A stretch of 11,570 bases of DNA, from contig CAZKDZ010000295.1 in the NCBI GenBank assembly GCA_964551635.1, positions 1 through 11,570 on the forward strand, given 5' to 3'. Under the pieces are notes generated by a model that was not told the origin of the DNA, did no database searches, and saw nothing but the letters and a program-made list of their open reading frames with translations. The position numbers and the translations under genes are program-made. The DNA is from JAAXHE01 sp964551635 (GTDB lineage: Bacteria > Latescibacterota > UBA2968 > GCA-2709665). This document shows, piece after piece, positions 1 to 7,283 of this stretch (position 1 is its first letter; every line of letters starts with the position of its first letter).

Positions 1-67
1 AGTCGTATGGATCCCCGCCGATCAGATCGAAGTGGACGTGGATACCGATCAGGAAACCAACGGATGA
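1..67 (+). CDS. C-terminal end of an unidentified upstream gene (partial)
   Basis: Reading from base 2 gives 21 sense codons (ending ...DTDQETNG) and a TGA stop at 65-67. The stop overlaps the ATG of the following sulfatase in an ATGA arrangement (64-67), the usual sign of translationally coupled genes in one operon. The visible tail is acidic and polar and matches no family I recognise, so no function is proposed. That it is a real gene end is inferred from the overlap and from the open frame up to the window edge; 21 codons alone are weak evidence. Confidence 0.5.
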   Translation, partial: VVWIPADQIEVDVDTDQETNG

Positions 68-1506
68 AACCGGCCAACCTGCTGTTCATCCTCTCCGACC
101 AGCACGCGCGCGACGTCGCCGGCTGCTACGGCCATCCGGTCGTACAGACGCCGAACATCGACAGTCTCGCCCGGCGCGGCACCCGCTTTTCCAGCGCCTA
201 CACGAACTGCCCCATCTGCGTGCCCGCCCGCGCGGCGCTGGCCACCGGGCAATACGTCCATCAGACGGGCAACTGGGACAATGCCTTCGCCTACGATGGC
301 AGCGTACCGAGTTGGGGTCATCGTCTCCGGGAGCAGGGATTTCACGTCGCATCCATCGGCAAGCTGCACTTCCGCGGCGCAAGGGACGACAACGGCTTTT
401 CGCAGGAGATCGATCCGCTTCACGTCGTGGACGGCGTGGGGGATATATTGAGTTGCATCCGGGAACACCCGCCGTTTCGCGACAAACGCTCGGCTATTCT
501 CAACGCCGGCCCAGGAGATTCCACGTATCTTCAGTACGACGTTTCGAACGCCGATCGCGCGTGCGCCTGGCTTGCAAAACACCGGCACGATAAAAGGCCA
601 TGGGTGTTGTTTCTCTCCTTTGTCTGCCCCCATCCGCCCTACGTCGCACCGCCGGAACTCTTCGAGTCCTACCCGCCGGAATCGTTCCCGCTGCCCCCCC
701 AGTGGCATCCGGACGACTGGCCCGATCATCCCGCCATACGGCGGTTCCGCCGGTTCTTTCATTACAACCGTGGCTTTACGGAAAACGAGCTGCGCAACGT
801 CACGGCTGCCTACTACGGAGCCTGCACGCACCTGGACCGCCAGATCGGCCGCGTATTGAACGCGCTCGGGGACAACAATCTGTCTGATGCCACACGGGTC
901 CTCTACACGTCGGATCACGGAGAATCCCTAGGCGCGCGCGGACTCTTCGGGAAATTCACGATGTACGAGGAAGCCGCCTCCGTCCCCCTCATCCTGGCCG
1001 GGCCCGACGTTCCGCAGGGCCGGCTCGCCCATACGCCCGTTTCTCTGGTGGACTGCTTTCCCACGGTGCTGGAATGCGCCGGCGCTACGCCGGAAGGCAC
1101 GCGCCTACCCGGACGTTCCCTGTGGAATATCGCCGGGAATGTCGACGAGAATCGGACCGTCTTCAGCGAATACCACGCCGTCGGGTCCCGCAATGCCGCG
1201 TACATGCTCCGTGATCGAACGTGGAAGTACATTCACTACGTGGAGGAGCCGCCGCAGCTCTTCAATCTCGAAAACGATCCCACCGAAACAACAGACCTCT
1301 CAGGCTCTCCGGACCATCAGTCCATACTGGCGTCGTTCGAACGGCGACTGCGCGGACTTCTGGACCCCGAAGCCACGGACGCGCGCGCCAAAGCGGACCA
1401 GCTGGCGAAAATCGCATCGTTCGGCGGCGAAGACGCCGTTCGGAACAGGGGCGCGTTCGACAACTCGCCGGTGCCCGGCGAGACGCCGGCCTTCCGGGTC
1501 CACTGA
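64..1506 (+). CDS. Formylglycine-dependent sulfatase, choline-sulfatase-like
   Basis: A 480-residue alkaline-phosphatase-fold sulfatase (S1 family) that hydrolyses a sulfate ester to alcohol plus sulfate. The N-terminal strand carries metal ligands D12 and Q13. The signature C52-V-P-A-R56 has the Cys that must be oxidised to formylglycine, followed by ALATG. K100 and H102 lie in GKLHF, H190 in CPHPPY, D284-H285 in TSDHGE, and K297 in FGKF. The layout after the signature (WDNA, a P-S-W-G-H segment, GKLHF) and the C-terminal LFNLENDPTETTDLS resemble choline sulfatase (BetC), but the true substrate cannot be read from sequence. There is no signal peptide; the protein starts directly at the first strand, so it is probably cytoplasmic. 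The ATG at 64 is preferred over one at 7: it has AGGA about 10 nt upstream, overlaps the upstream stop as ATGA, and the extra 19 residues would be non-homologous. No formylglycine-generating enzyme is encoded in the window. Confidence 0.93.
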   Translation: MKPANLLFILSDQHARDVAGCYGHPVVQTPNIDSLARRGTRFSSAYTNCPICVPARAALATGQYVHQTGNWDNAFAYDGSVPSWGHRLREQGFHVASIGKLHFRGARDDNGFSQEIDPLHVVDGVGDILSCIREHPPFRDKRSAILNAGPGDSTYLQYDVSNADRACAWLAKHRHDKRPWVLFLSFVCPHPPYVAPPELFESYPPESFPLPPQWHPDDWPDHPAIRRFRRFFHYNRGFTENELRNVTAAYYGACTHLDRQIGRVLNALGDNNLSDATRVLYTSDHGESLGARGLFGKFTMYEEAASVPLILAGPDVPQGRLAHTPVSLVDCFPTVLECAGATPEGTRLPGRSLWNIAGNVDENRTVFSEYHAVGSRNAAYMLRDRTWKYIHYVEEPPQLFNLENDPTETTDLSGSPDHQSILASFERRLRGLLDPEATDARAKADQLAKIASFGGEDAVRNRGAFDNSPVPGETPAFRVH

Positions 1507-1573
1507 GCGTCGAGAGGGAGAGTGGATCTTCATTCGGACATCAACGCCGAGATTCAAGACAGGGAGTGCGACC

Positions 1574-2332
1574 GTGACTGACGAAGAAAAATTCAGCTTC
1601 GACCTGGAAGGGTACCTGGTTGTAAAGGACGTTCTCACGCCGGACGAAATGAAGCCATTGAACTCCGTTTCGGACGGGTTCGCTTCCGAAGACGGCGACC
1701 GGGTCACGGGCACGAGTACGATCAGCCGCGTTTCTCAATGGGGCCCGGAATTTCAAGCATTGATGGATCACCACAGGATCGTGCCGTACCTGATCGAGTT
1801 GCTCGGCCCCAGATTCCGCATCGACCACGACTACTGCATCTTTATGAAGAAAGGGGCGGCGCGTGGCGGCCTTCACGGCGGCGAAACCGACAGCGAGGCC
1901 GACCACTGGTACAAATACAGGGACGGCGTGATGCGCAACGGTCTAACCGTGGTCACCTACTTTCTCTCTCCCGCACGGGCAGGAGACGGCGGGTTTGCCT
2001 GCATCCCGGGAAGCCACAAGTCCAACTTCATCGACCGCCTTCCACGGGATGTACGGAGATTCGAACGCGACGCCCATTACGTGGTACAGCCCGAAGCGGA
2101 GGCCGGCGACGCACTCATCTTCACGGAGGCCCTGATACACGGGACGAAGCCCTGGACGGCCGATTACGATCGCCGGGCTCTTCTTTACAAGTACAGCCCG
2201 GGACACTCCGCGTGGTCCCAGAGTTATTACGACCATGAGGAATACAGGTCCCTGACGGACCAGCAGCGTCGTCTCATGGCGCCTCCCTCAGTTGGACGAC
2301 GACCGGAAACAGTCGAAACCCGCGACACGTGA
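1574..2332 (+). CDS. Phytanoyl-CoA dioxygenase (PhyH) family protein with HxG motif
   Basis: A 252-residue protein with the double-stranded beta-helix layout of PhyH/EctD Fe(II)/2-oxoglutarate oxygenases. The core block (residues about 85-150) contains LHGG, a hydrophobic strand, GGFACIPGSHKSN, and later ALIHGT and YDRRALLYKYSPG. H189 is the expected distal iron ligand and R200 (H+11), or R201, the 2-oxoglutarate-binding Arg. The proximal motif, normally HxD/E, reads H101-G-G103, with E104 and D106 close behind. If G103 truly replaces the carboxylate, the iron site would resemble that of Fe/2OG halogenases; alternatively E104 or D106 is the ligand, or the subfamily has its own chemistry. The GTG start at 1574 has AGGGAG at 1561-1566, 7 nt upstream, and makes the protein begin just before the conserved domain. 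The frame stays open far back into the sulfatase, but no better start lies there. It follows the sulfatase by 67 nt. Substrate unknown. Confidence 0.88.
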   Translation: MTDEEKFSFDLEGYLVVKDVLTPDEMKPLNSVSDGFASEDGDRVTGTSTISRVSQWGPEFQALMDHHRIVPYLIELLGPRFRIDHDYCIFMKKGAARGGLHGGETDSEADHWYKYRDGVMRNGLTVVTYFLSPARAGDGGFACIPGSHKSNFIDRLPRDVRRFERDAHYVVQPEAEAGDALIFTEALIHGTKPWTADYDRRALLYKYSPGHSAWSQSYYDHEEYRSLTDQQRRLMAPPSVGRRPETVETRDT

Positions 2333-2404
2333 AGCTGACTGTAAGAGGCTGCAGTACGCATCCTCCAGGCACGAACCGGGGCGCGCGAAGCCTGTTTCCA
2401 CCGC

Positions 2405-2429
2405 TGTCGCGCACGATTCGTTCGCGACA
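2405..2429. promoter_or_regulatory. Near-perfect 25-bp palindrome before the aldehyde dehydrogenase gene
   Basis: Arms TGTCGCGCACGA (2405-2416) and TCGTTCGCGACA (2418-2429) surround a single T and match at 11 of 12 positions. The element lies in the 113-nt gap after the PhyH gene and ends 3 nt before the AGGAG ribosome binding site (2433-2437). It could be a regulator-binding operator or, as RNA, a hairpin next to the ribosome site. It does not resemble an operator consensus I can name, and I see no convincing -35/-10 pair in the gap. The role is inference; the symmetry is directly visible. Confidence 0.4.
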
Positions 2430-2445
2430 TACAGGAGATTCCGCA

Positions 2446-3906
2446 ATGCCCGCACTCGAACCCTGTCCGCTGTTCATCAACGGGGTATGGGTCGAATCCG
2501 GCCGCAATGTGACGGAACCGGTATACAACCCGTCGGAAGGGATACAGATCTCTGCAACGCCCATGTGCGGCGCAGATGAAGTCGACCGCGCCGTCAGGGC
2601 CGCGGGCGCTGCGTTCCCGGAATGGGCCGAAACCCCCGCCGTCGACCGCGCCCGGCTCATGTTCCGGTTCAAGGAACTCCTTGAAAGACACTTTGAAGAA
2701 CTCTCCCGGATCGTCACCCGCGAACACGGCAAGACCCTCGATGAGGCCAGAGGATCCGTCCGGCGCGGAATCGAAGTTGTGGAATTCGCGTGCGGGGCGC
2801 CCTCGCTGCTCATGGGCGAAGCCCTGGAAAACATCGCGCCGGATATCGACTGCGACACGATCCGGCAGCCCCTGGGCGTGTGCGCCGCCATCACACCGTT
2901 CAATTTTCCTGTCATGGTCCCGCTCTGGACCCTGCCTGTCGCCCTCGTGTGCGGAAACACCTTCGTACTCAAGCCTTCCGAGAAGGTACCCCTCAGCGCC
3001 ATCCGCATGGTGGAACTCCTGGCGGAGGCGGGGCTGCCCCGTGGAGTCCTGAATCTGGTCCACGGCGGCCGCGAAGCCGTGGACGCCCTGCTGCATCATC
3101 CGGATGTGCGTACCGTTTCTTTCGTCGGCTCCACGCCGGTCGCCCGATACATCTATGAGACCGCGACACGCAATGGCAAGCGGGTGCAGTCCGCGGGGGG
3201 CGCCAAGAACTATATGGTCCTCCTTCCCGACGCAGAACCGGACGCCACGATCAATGCGGTTATGGGCTCCGCGTATGGCTGCGCTGGAGAGCGGTGCATG
3301 GCGGGCAGCGTCCTCGTTTGCGCTCACGACGCCGCTGAACGGTTTCTGCCACGCCTGAGCGACGCAGCGCGCGGTCTGCGCGTTGGTCCCACCGACCGGG
3401 ATGCCGATGTGGAGATGGGGCCGCTCGTTACCCCCGAACACCTCGAAAGGGTGAGGGGCTCCATCCGGACCGGCCTTTCAGATGGCGCCGAGCTGATCGT
3501 GGACGGTCGCGACGTGGTTGTGGATGCCTGCCCCAACGGCTTCTACCTGGGTCCTACGGTCTTCGACCGTGTAACGCCCGGGATGCAGATCGCCCGGGAG
3601 GAAATCTTCGGCCCGGTTCTTTCGGTGATGCACACGGATGACCTGGATGACGCCATCGAGACCTGTAACAACAGCGGCTACGGCAATGCCGCGGTCCTCT
3701 TTACCGAAAGCGGGGGCGCCGCGCGCAAGTTCCGCCACCGCGTCAATGCCGGGATGGTGGGCATCAACACCGGTGTTCCGGCGCCAATGGCATTCTTTCC
3801 ATTCTCCGGCTGGAACAACTCCTTCTTCGGCGACCTTCATGTTCAGGGCCATGAAGGCGTCTCCTTCTTCACCCGTCAGAAAGTGACCATCAGCCGGTGG
3901 GGTTGA
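2446..3906 (+). CDS. mmsA: CoA-acylating methylmalonate-semialdehyde dehydrogenase-type ALDH
   Basis: A 486-residue aldehyde dehydrogenase of the MmsA/IolA group, which oxidises (methyl)malonate semialdehyde with NAD+ and CoA to propionyl- or acetyl-CoA plus CO2. In order: INGVWVES near the N-terminus; EHGKTLDEARGSVRRGIEVV, with an Arg region as in MmsA; PFNFPVMVPLW then CGNTFVLKPSEKVP (cofactor strand); FVGSTPVARYIYE; GGAKNYMVLLPDAE; GERCMA with catalytic C284 and R283; FGPVLSV; and a C-terminal FFGDLHVQGHEGVSFFTRQK. The general-base Glu of hydrolytic ALDHs (ELGGK) is absent and reads AGGAKN, as expected for the CoA-acylating type. Length fits the family (about 485-500). The ATG at 2446 has AGGAG 8 nt upstream; an in-frame ATG at 2329 would overlap the previous stop and add 39 non-homologous residues. 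No inositol or valine pathway genes are adjacent, so the substrate may be another semialdehyde. Confidence 0.92.
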   Translation: MPALEPCPLFINGVWVESGRNVTEPVYNPSEGIQISATPMCGADEVDRAVRAAGAAFPEWAETPAVDRARLMFRFKELLERHFEELSRIVTREHGKTLDEARGSVRRGIEVVEFACGAPSLLMGEALENIAPDIDCDTIRQPLGVCAAITPFNFPVMVPLWTLPVALVCGNTFVLKPSEKVPLSAIRMVELLAEAGLPRGVLNLVHGGREAVDALLHHPDVRTVSFVGSTPVARYIYETATRNGKRVQSAGGAKNYMVLLPDAEPDATINAVMGSAYGCAGERCMAGSVLVCAHDAAERFLPRLSDAARGLRVGPTDRDADVEMGPLVTPEHLERVRGSIRTGLSDGAELIVDGRDVVVDACPNGFYLGPTVFDRVTPGMQIAREEIFGPVLSVMHTDDLDDAIETCNNSGYGNAAVLFTESGGAARKFRHRVNAGMVGINTGVPAPMAFFPFSGWNNSFFGDLHVQGHEGVSFFTRQKVTISRWG

Positions 3907-3909
3907 ACA

Positions 3910-4980
3910 TTGAACAAACGCCTTCGGAAAATCTTCCTCGACGTGCTTTCTCTGCCCACGGCGCCCTTTCATGAAGACGCCGTCTCAGGATTCATCCGGA
4001 ACTTTGCCAGGCGACGCGGGATCCCCGTAACGGCAGACAGGTACGGCAACATCGTGCTTCGGTACACACGGGGGGACAAGGCGGAGTCCGTCGCCCTCAC
4101 CGCCCACATGGACCATCCCGGATGCGAAATCCTCGATGCCGACGGACGGGTCGTCACCGCGCGCTGGCTGGGGGCTTGCGACGAGCGTCATTTCCCCGGC
4201 GGCCGGCTCTCGATCGTCTCGGAAGGAAACGAGATATCCGCCAGGGCGACGTCGGCGCTGGGTGACGACAGGACCTTCACCGCCCGCGCGGCGCGTCCGC
4301 TCCCGAATCCCGGAGGCGCATTCGGGTACTGGGGCCTCACACCGGTTGCGTTCGACGGCGATCTCATACGGACGAAGGGCGCGGACAACCTGGCAAGCTG
4401 CGCGGCGATCCTGGCCGTAGTGGACAGGCTCAATCGCGAGAAAGCAGACGCCGACCTGTGGGGCGTCTTCACGCGAGCCGAGGAGGTGGGCCTGCTCGGC
4501 GCGGGCGGAATCGTACGCGCACGAACCGTACCAAAACGCGTGCCCGTTATCGTACTCGAGACCAGCAAAGCCCTTCCCGGCGCCGAAATCGGCGGCGGCC
4601 CCGTCATCCGCGTGGGCGATGCCATGAGCGTCTTCGATCCGCGGATTGAGTTCGCCATACACAGCACCGCGCGGGATCTCGCAAGGAAGAAGCGCAAATT
4701 CAGTTATCAGCGGCAGCTGATGAGCGGCGGCGTCTGCGAAGCCACGCTGTACGTCCTGTACGACATGGCGGTGGGTGCGCTGGCCTTCCCTTTGGGCAAC
4801 TACCACAATCTGGGCAGACGCTGGCCGGCGGAGGAGATCATCTCCGCATCCGATGCGGCCAATATGGTCGACCTTTGCACTGCCGTGGCCGTCAACCCGC
4901 CCGTCGGAGAAACACGAAGTTCAATGAAGAAACGCTTTTCCAGTTCGTTCAAGTCCAGAGGAAAACGCCTGCTCGCATAG
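3910..4980 (+). CDS. M42-like metalloaminopeptidase / co-catalytic zinc hydrolase
   Basis: A 356-residue protein with the M42 (glutamyl aminopeptidase/FrvX-like) order of motifs and about the family's usual length. H66 and D68 are in AHMDHPG; a beta-rich insert (about 72-155) resembles the M42 oligomerisation domain; D159 is in KGADN, the bridging ligand; E191-E192 in FTRAEEVGLLGA provide the general base and a ligand; E217 in LETSK probably takes the place of the usual Asp; GGGPVI follows; H299 in NYHN is the last ligand. The family's GGTDA segment reads GGVCEA, so it is a divergent member that may act on something other than ordinary peptides. No signal peptide is present; the C-terminal tail is basic and serine-rich. 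The start is a TTG 3 nt after the previous stop, preceded by GGTGGGG; no ATG or better start lies before the first conserved motif. The tight spacing implies co-transcription with the dehydrogenase. Confidence 0.82.
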   Translation: MNKRLRKIFLDVLSLPTAPFHEDAVSGFIRNFARRRGIPVTADRYGNIVLRYTRGDKAESVALTAHMDHPGCEILDADGRVVTARWLGACDERHFPGGRLSIVSEGNEISARATSALGDDRTFTARAARPLPNPGGAFGYWGLTPVAFDGDLIRTKGADNLASCAAILAVVDRLNREKADADLWGVFTRAEEVGLLGAGGIVRARTVPKRVPVIVLETSKALPGAEIGGGPVIRVGDAMSVFDPRIEFAIHSTARDLARKKRKFSYQRQLMSGGVCEATLYVLYDMAVGALAFPLGNYHNLGRRWPAEEIISASDAANMVDLCTAVAVNPPVGETRSSMKKRFSSSFKSRGKRLLA

Positions 4981-5025
4981 AAGGTGTCTTTACCCGTTCA
5001 TTGCCGAATGCGGTCCTTCGAATCC

Positions 5026-6291
5026 ATGCAATCCTACCTGCAAACCGTGCGCCTGTTCAACCGCGACGTCCGGCTGTACCTCGCCGCAACCATCCTCTTC
5101 GGCTTCAGCCTGTTCGGCGGGATCACCTCCCTGCTGCTCAACCTGTACCTGCTCCGCCTGGGATACGGACCCACGTTTGTCGGATGGGTGAACGCCACCG
5201 GCGCGTTCTCCTTTGCAGTCTTCAGTCTGCCGGCCGGGTTCATGGGGGCCCGATGGGATCCGCGCCGGGTCATGATCGCGGGTGTCGGTATAGCCATCAT
5301 CGGCAACGGTCTGCTCTCGCAGGCTGAGCTTGTCGCCCCCGGCGCCAGAGACGTCTTTGTCGTAGCCGCCAATGCACTGGGGCTGCTCGGTGTGGCCCTA
5401 TACATCGTCAACGGCGCTCCGTACCTGATGGGCGTTACCGGAGGGCGCGAACGCAACCACGTCTTCTCCATGCAGGGCGCCCTCTTCCCGCTGGCCGGGT
5501 TCTTCGGAAGCTTCGTAGGCGGCATTCTACCCGGCCGGATCGCGTGGCTGATGAACGTCGCCCCGCATCACCCCGCGCCCTTCCGCTACACGCTGCTCGC
5601 CGCCTCCGCTCTGCTCATTCCGGCCTTGTTCCTTCTCATCTCCATGCAGCGGCCTCAGGTCAGGCAACCACGGGAGAGTTTGGAAGAATCCGATGCGCCG
5701 TTCCCGCTCGGACTGATCGCGTTGATCTCGGTAGTCTCCCTCCTGCACGTTGCCGGAGAGGGCGCGGTTCGAACCTTTTTCAACGTCTACCTGGATGCCG
5801 GCCTTCAGATACCCACTTCCCTTATCGGTACGCTGACGGCCACGGGACAGCTTCTGGCAGTGCCCGCCGCCCTGACCCTGCCGTTTTTCACCGGTCGATT
5901 GGGCAATCATCCCACCCTCGTGTTGAGCGCCATCTGTACGCCCCTCATGCTGATTCCGATGGCCCTTCTGCCGCACTGGATTCCCGCGGGCTTCTGCTTT
6001 ATGAACATTGTGGCTCTTGCCGCCATCCGCCGTCCCGCCTTCGTCGTCTACAATCAGGAAATTGTCGCCCATCGATGGCGGGCGACAATGTTAGGCGCTT
6101 CCTCGATGATGGCGGGCATAGGCTATTCCGTGATCGCGATGGGCGGCGGATACATCATTTCCACAACCGGATACCCCGCCCTCTTTATAACGAGCGCCGC
6201 GTTTACGGCGCTGGGCACGCTGATCTTCTGGGCCTATTTCCGCACTCCGCGCGGCGAATTCGCCCGGCCGCCGTCAAGCAACCCATCCTGA
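5026..6291 (+). CDS. Major facilitator superfamily transporter
   Basis: A 421-residue, very hydrophobic protein with about 12 predicted membrane spans in two halves, separated by a charged loop at about residues 208-225. A short cytoplasmic N-terminus (to about residue 19) precedes TM1 (20-43). The TM2-TM3 loop GARWDPRR (74-81) is a degenerate MFS motif A. The second half contains further spans ending near residue 408, followed by a short polar tail. Being in the catabolic operon, it probably imports the substrate or exports a product; the sequence shows neither substrate nor direction. In-frame alternative starts are GTG 4984 and ATG 5008. None has a clear ribosome site; 5026 is chosen because it gives the compact N-terminus usual for MFS proteins, so the start is uncertain by up to 14 codons. 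It begins 3-45 nt after the M42 stop, and its own stop lies 12 nt before the aldo/keto reductase. Confidence 0.85.
   Translation: MQSYLQTVRLFNRDVRLYLAATILFGFSLFGGITSLLLNLYLLRLGYGPTFVGWVNATGAFSFAVFSLPAGFMGARWDPRRVMIAGVGIAIIGNGLLSQAELVAPGARDVFVVAANALGLLGVALYIVNGAPYLMGVTGGRERNHVFSMQGALFPLAGFFGSFVGGILPGRIAWLMNVAPHHPAPFRYTLLAASALLIPALFLLISMQRPQVRQPRESLEESDAPFPLGLIALISVVSLLHVAGEGAVRTFFNVYLDAGLQIPTSLIGTLTATGQLLAVPAALTLPFFTGRLGNHPTLVLSAICTPLMLIPMALLPHWIPAGFCFMNIVALAAIRRPAFVVYNQEIVAHRWRATMLGASSMMAGIGYSVIAMGGGYIISTTGYPALFITSAAFTALGTLIFWAYFRTPRGEFARPPSSNPS
6061..6089. repeat. Inverted repeat inside the MFS gene
   Basis: ATTGTCGCCC (6061-6070) and GGGCGACAAT (6080-6089) are perfectly complementary around a 9-nt centre that itself contains ATCGAT. 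It could fold into a 10-bp GC-rich hairpin in the mRNA near the 3' part of the transporter gene. No T-run follows, and the protein reading (EIVAHRWRATM) is unremarkable, so it may be a chance pairing. Confidence 0.35.
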
Positions 6292-6303
6292 AGGAGACCC
6301 GCG

Positions 6304-7197
6304 ATGGAATATCGAACCCTCGGAAAAACCGGGCTGCGCGTATCGGAAATCGGCTATGGCGCGGCCCAGATCGGCAATATCAACATGCCGGAAGACCGCG
6401 TTGAGACGGCCCTCAATGCCGTTCTGGACGCAGGTATCAATTTCATCGATACGGCCGCGATGTACGGACAGAGTGAAGCCCGTATCGGCAAGTTCATCTC
6501 CCACAGACGGGATGAATTCATCCTTGCCACAAAATGCGGCGACTACGTGGGTGAAACCGACGGCCAATACCACATCGTGAGGGACTACACGAGAGAGGGT
6601 ATCCTTCGGACGATTGACGAGAGTCGAAAGAAGCTGAATATGGACGTGATCGACATCGTTCAGTTTCACGGACTGCCGGATCCGGATGACGACGACGAGG
6701 TGGCATTCGAGGCGCTGCTCGATGCCAGGGAAAGGGGCTGGACGCGGTTTGTCGGCGTTTCGGCAGACGGGGCCGCGGCTGCCGCTGCGGCGCTCCGATG
6801 GCCCCTCGACACACAGGAATTCACCTACAACATCCTCTACCAGGAATCCGCCGCCAATCTCATGCCCACCTTGAAGTCACAACGGATGGGTACCATCATC
6901 AAACGTCCCATTTCCAATGCCGTGTGGGAGCAGACGGAGCGTCCCAAAAGCGACTACATGGGCGGTCCCTGGGACCGTGCGCAATCCATCCCGCTGGCCG
7001 ACCTGGCGGGTGAGATGCCCATTCTCGAATTCGTCCTGCGATTCACGCTTTCGCATCCGGACGTCTGCACCGCCATCATCGGCTCAACCAATCCCGATCA
7101 CATACGCGCCAACGTCGTGATCTCAGACGGGCGACAGCTGCCCGATGACGTCGTGCAGAAAGCGGAAGCGGCGTTCAGGGAGCGGTTTGGCGGTTGA
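6304..7197 (+). CDS. Aldo/keto reductase
   Basis: A 297-residue cytosolic (beta/alpha)8-barrel oxidoreductase that interconverts aldehydes or ketones and alcohols with NAD(P)H. Visible marks: N-terminal YRTLGKTGLRVSEIGYGA, catalytic D49 and Y54 in FIDTAAMYGQSE, K77 in LATKCG, H122 in VQFHG, and the C-terminal cofactor segment IIGSTNPDHI. Length is typical for a bacterial AKR. The ATG has AAGGAG at 6291-6296, 7 nt upstream, the clearest ribosome site in the window; it overlaps the MFS stop by one base. It is the last gene of the left-hand operon. It may act on the alcohol released by the sulfatase or on a carbonyl made by the PhyH protein; substrate and direction cannot be read. Confidence 0.93.
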   Translation: MEYRTLGKTGLRVSEIGYGAAQIGNINMPEDRVETALNAVLDAGINFIDTAAMYGQSEARIGKFISHRRDEFILATKCGDYVGETDGQYHIVRDYTREGILRTIDESRKKLNMDVIDIVQFHGLPDPDDDDEVAFEALLDARERGWTRFVGVSADGAAAAAAALRWPLDTQEFTYNILYQESAANLMPTLKSQRMGTIIKRPISNAVWEQTERPKSDYMGGPWDRAQSIPLADLAGEMPILEFVLRFTLSHPDVCTAIIGSTNPDHIRANVVISDGRQLPDDVVQKAEAAFRERFGG

Positions 7198-7283
7198 TTC
7201 GGGGTGAGTAGACGACAGAGGTTTTTCGGTCGCAGCACTTGGCGGGATTCGGTCAATTCGACGTTGTTTGCAATTCAAAACAG

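Noticed and set aside
49..918. 289-codon open frame on the - strand
   Set aside because: Antisense to the first sulfatase and without recognisable motifs or ribosome site.
1139..1573. Longer start for the PhyH gene at ATG 1139
   Set aside because: It would overlap the sulfatase by more than 350 nt and add low-complexity Arg/Ser/Thr-rich sequence; GTG 1574 has a good ribosome site.
2329..2445. Longer start for the aldehyde dehydrogenase at ATG 2329
   Set aside because: The added 39 residues are not dehydrogenase-like, and the ATG at 2446 has AGGAG at the right distance.
2227..3441. 404-codon open frame on the - strand
   Set aside because: Antisense to the dehydrogenase, whose motifs are beyond doubt; the translation has no family features. 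Long shadow frames are common in GC-rich DNA.
5885..6291. Frame shadows of the MFS gene in +3 and - frames as separate genes
   Set aside because: The main frame codes continuous hydrophobic spans to its stop; the alternatives are Arg/Pro/Ser-rich shadows.
7251..7263. GTCAATTCGACG resembling GTCAATTTGACG at 7451 as a repeated operator
   Set aside because: Only about 12 nt with one mismatch, and the first copy lacks the long flanking arms; probably chance.
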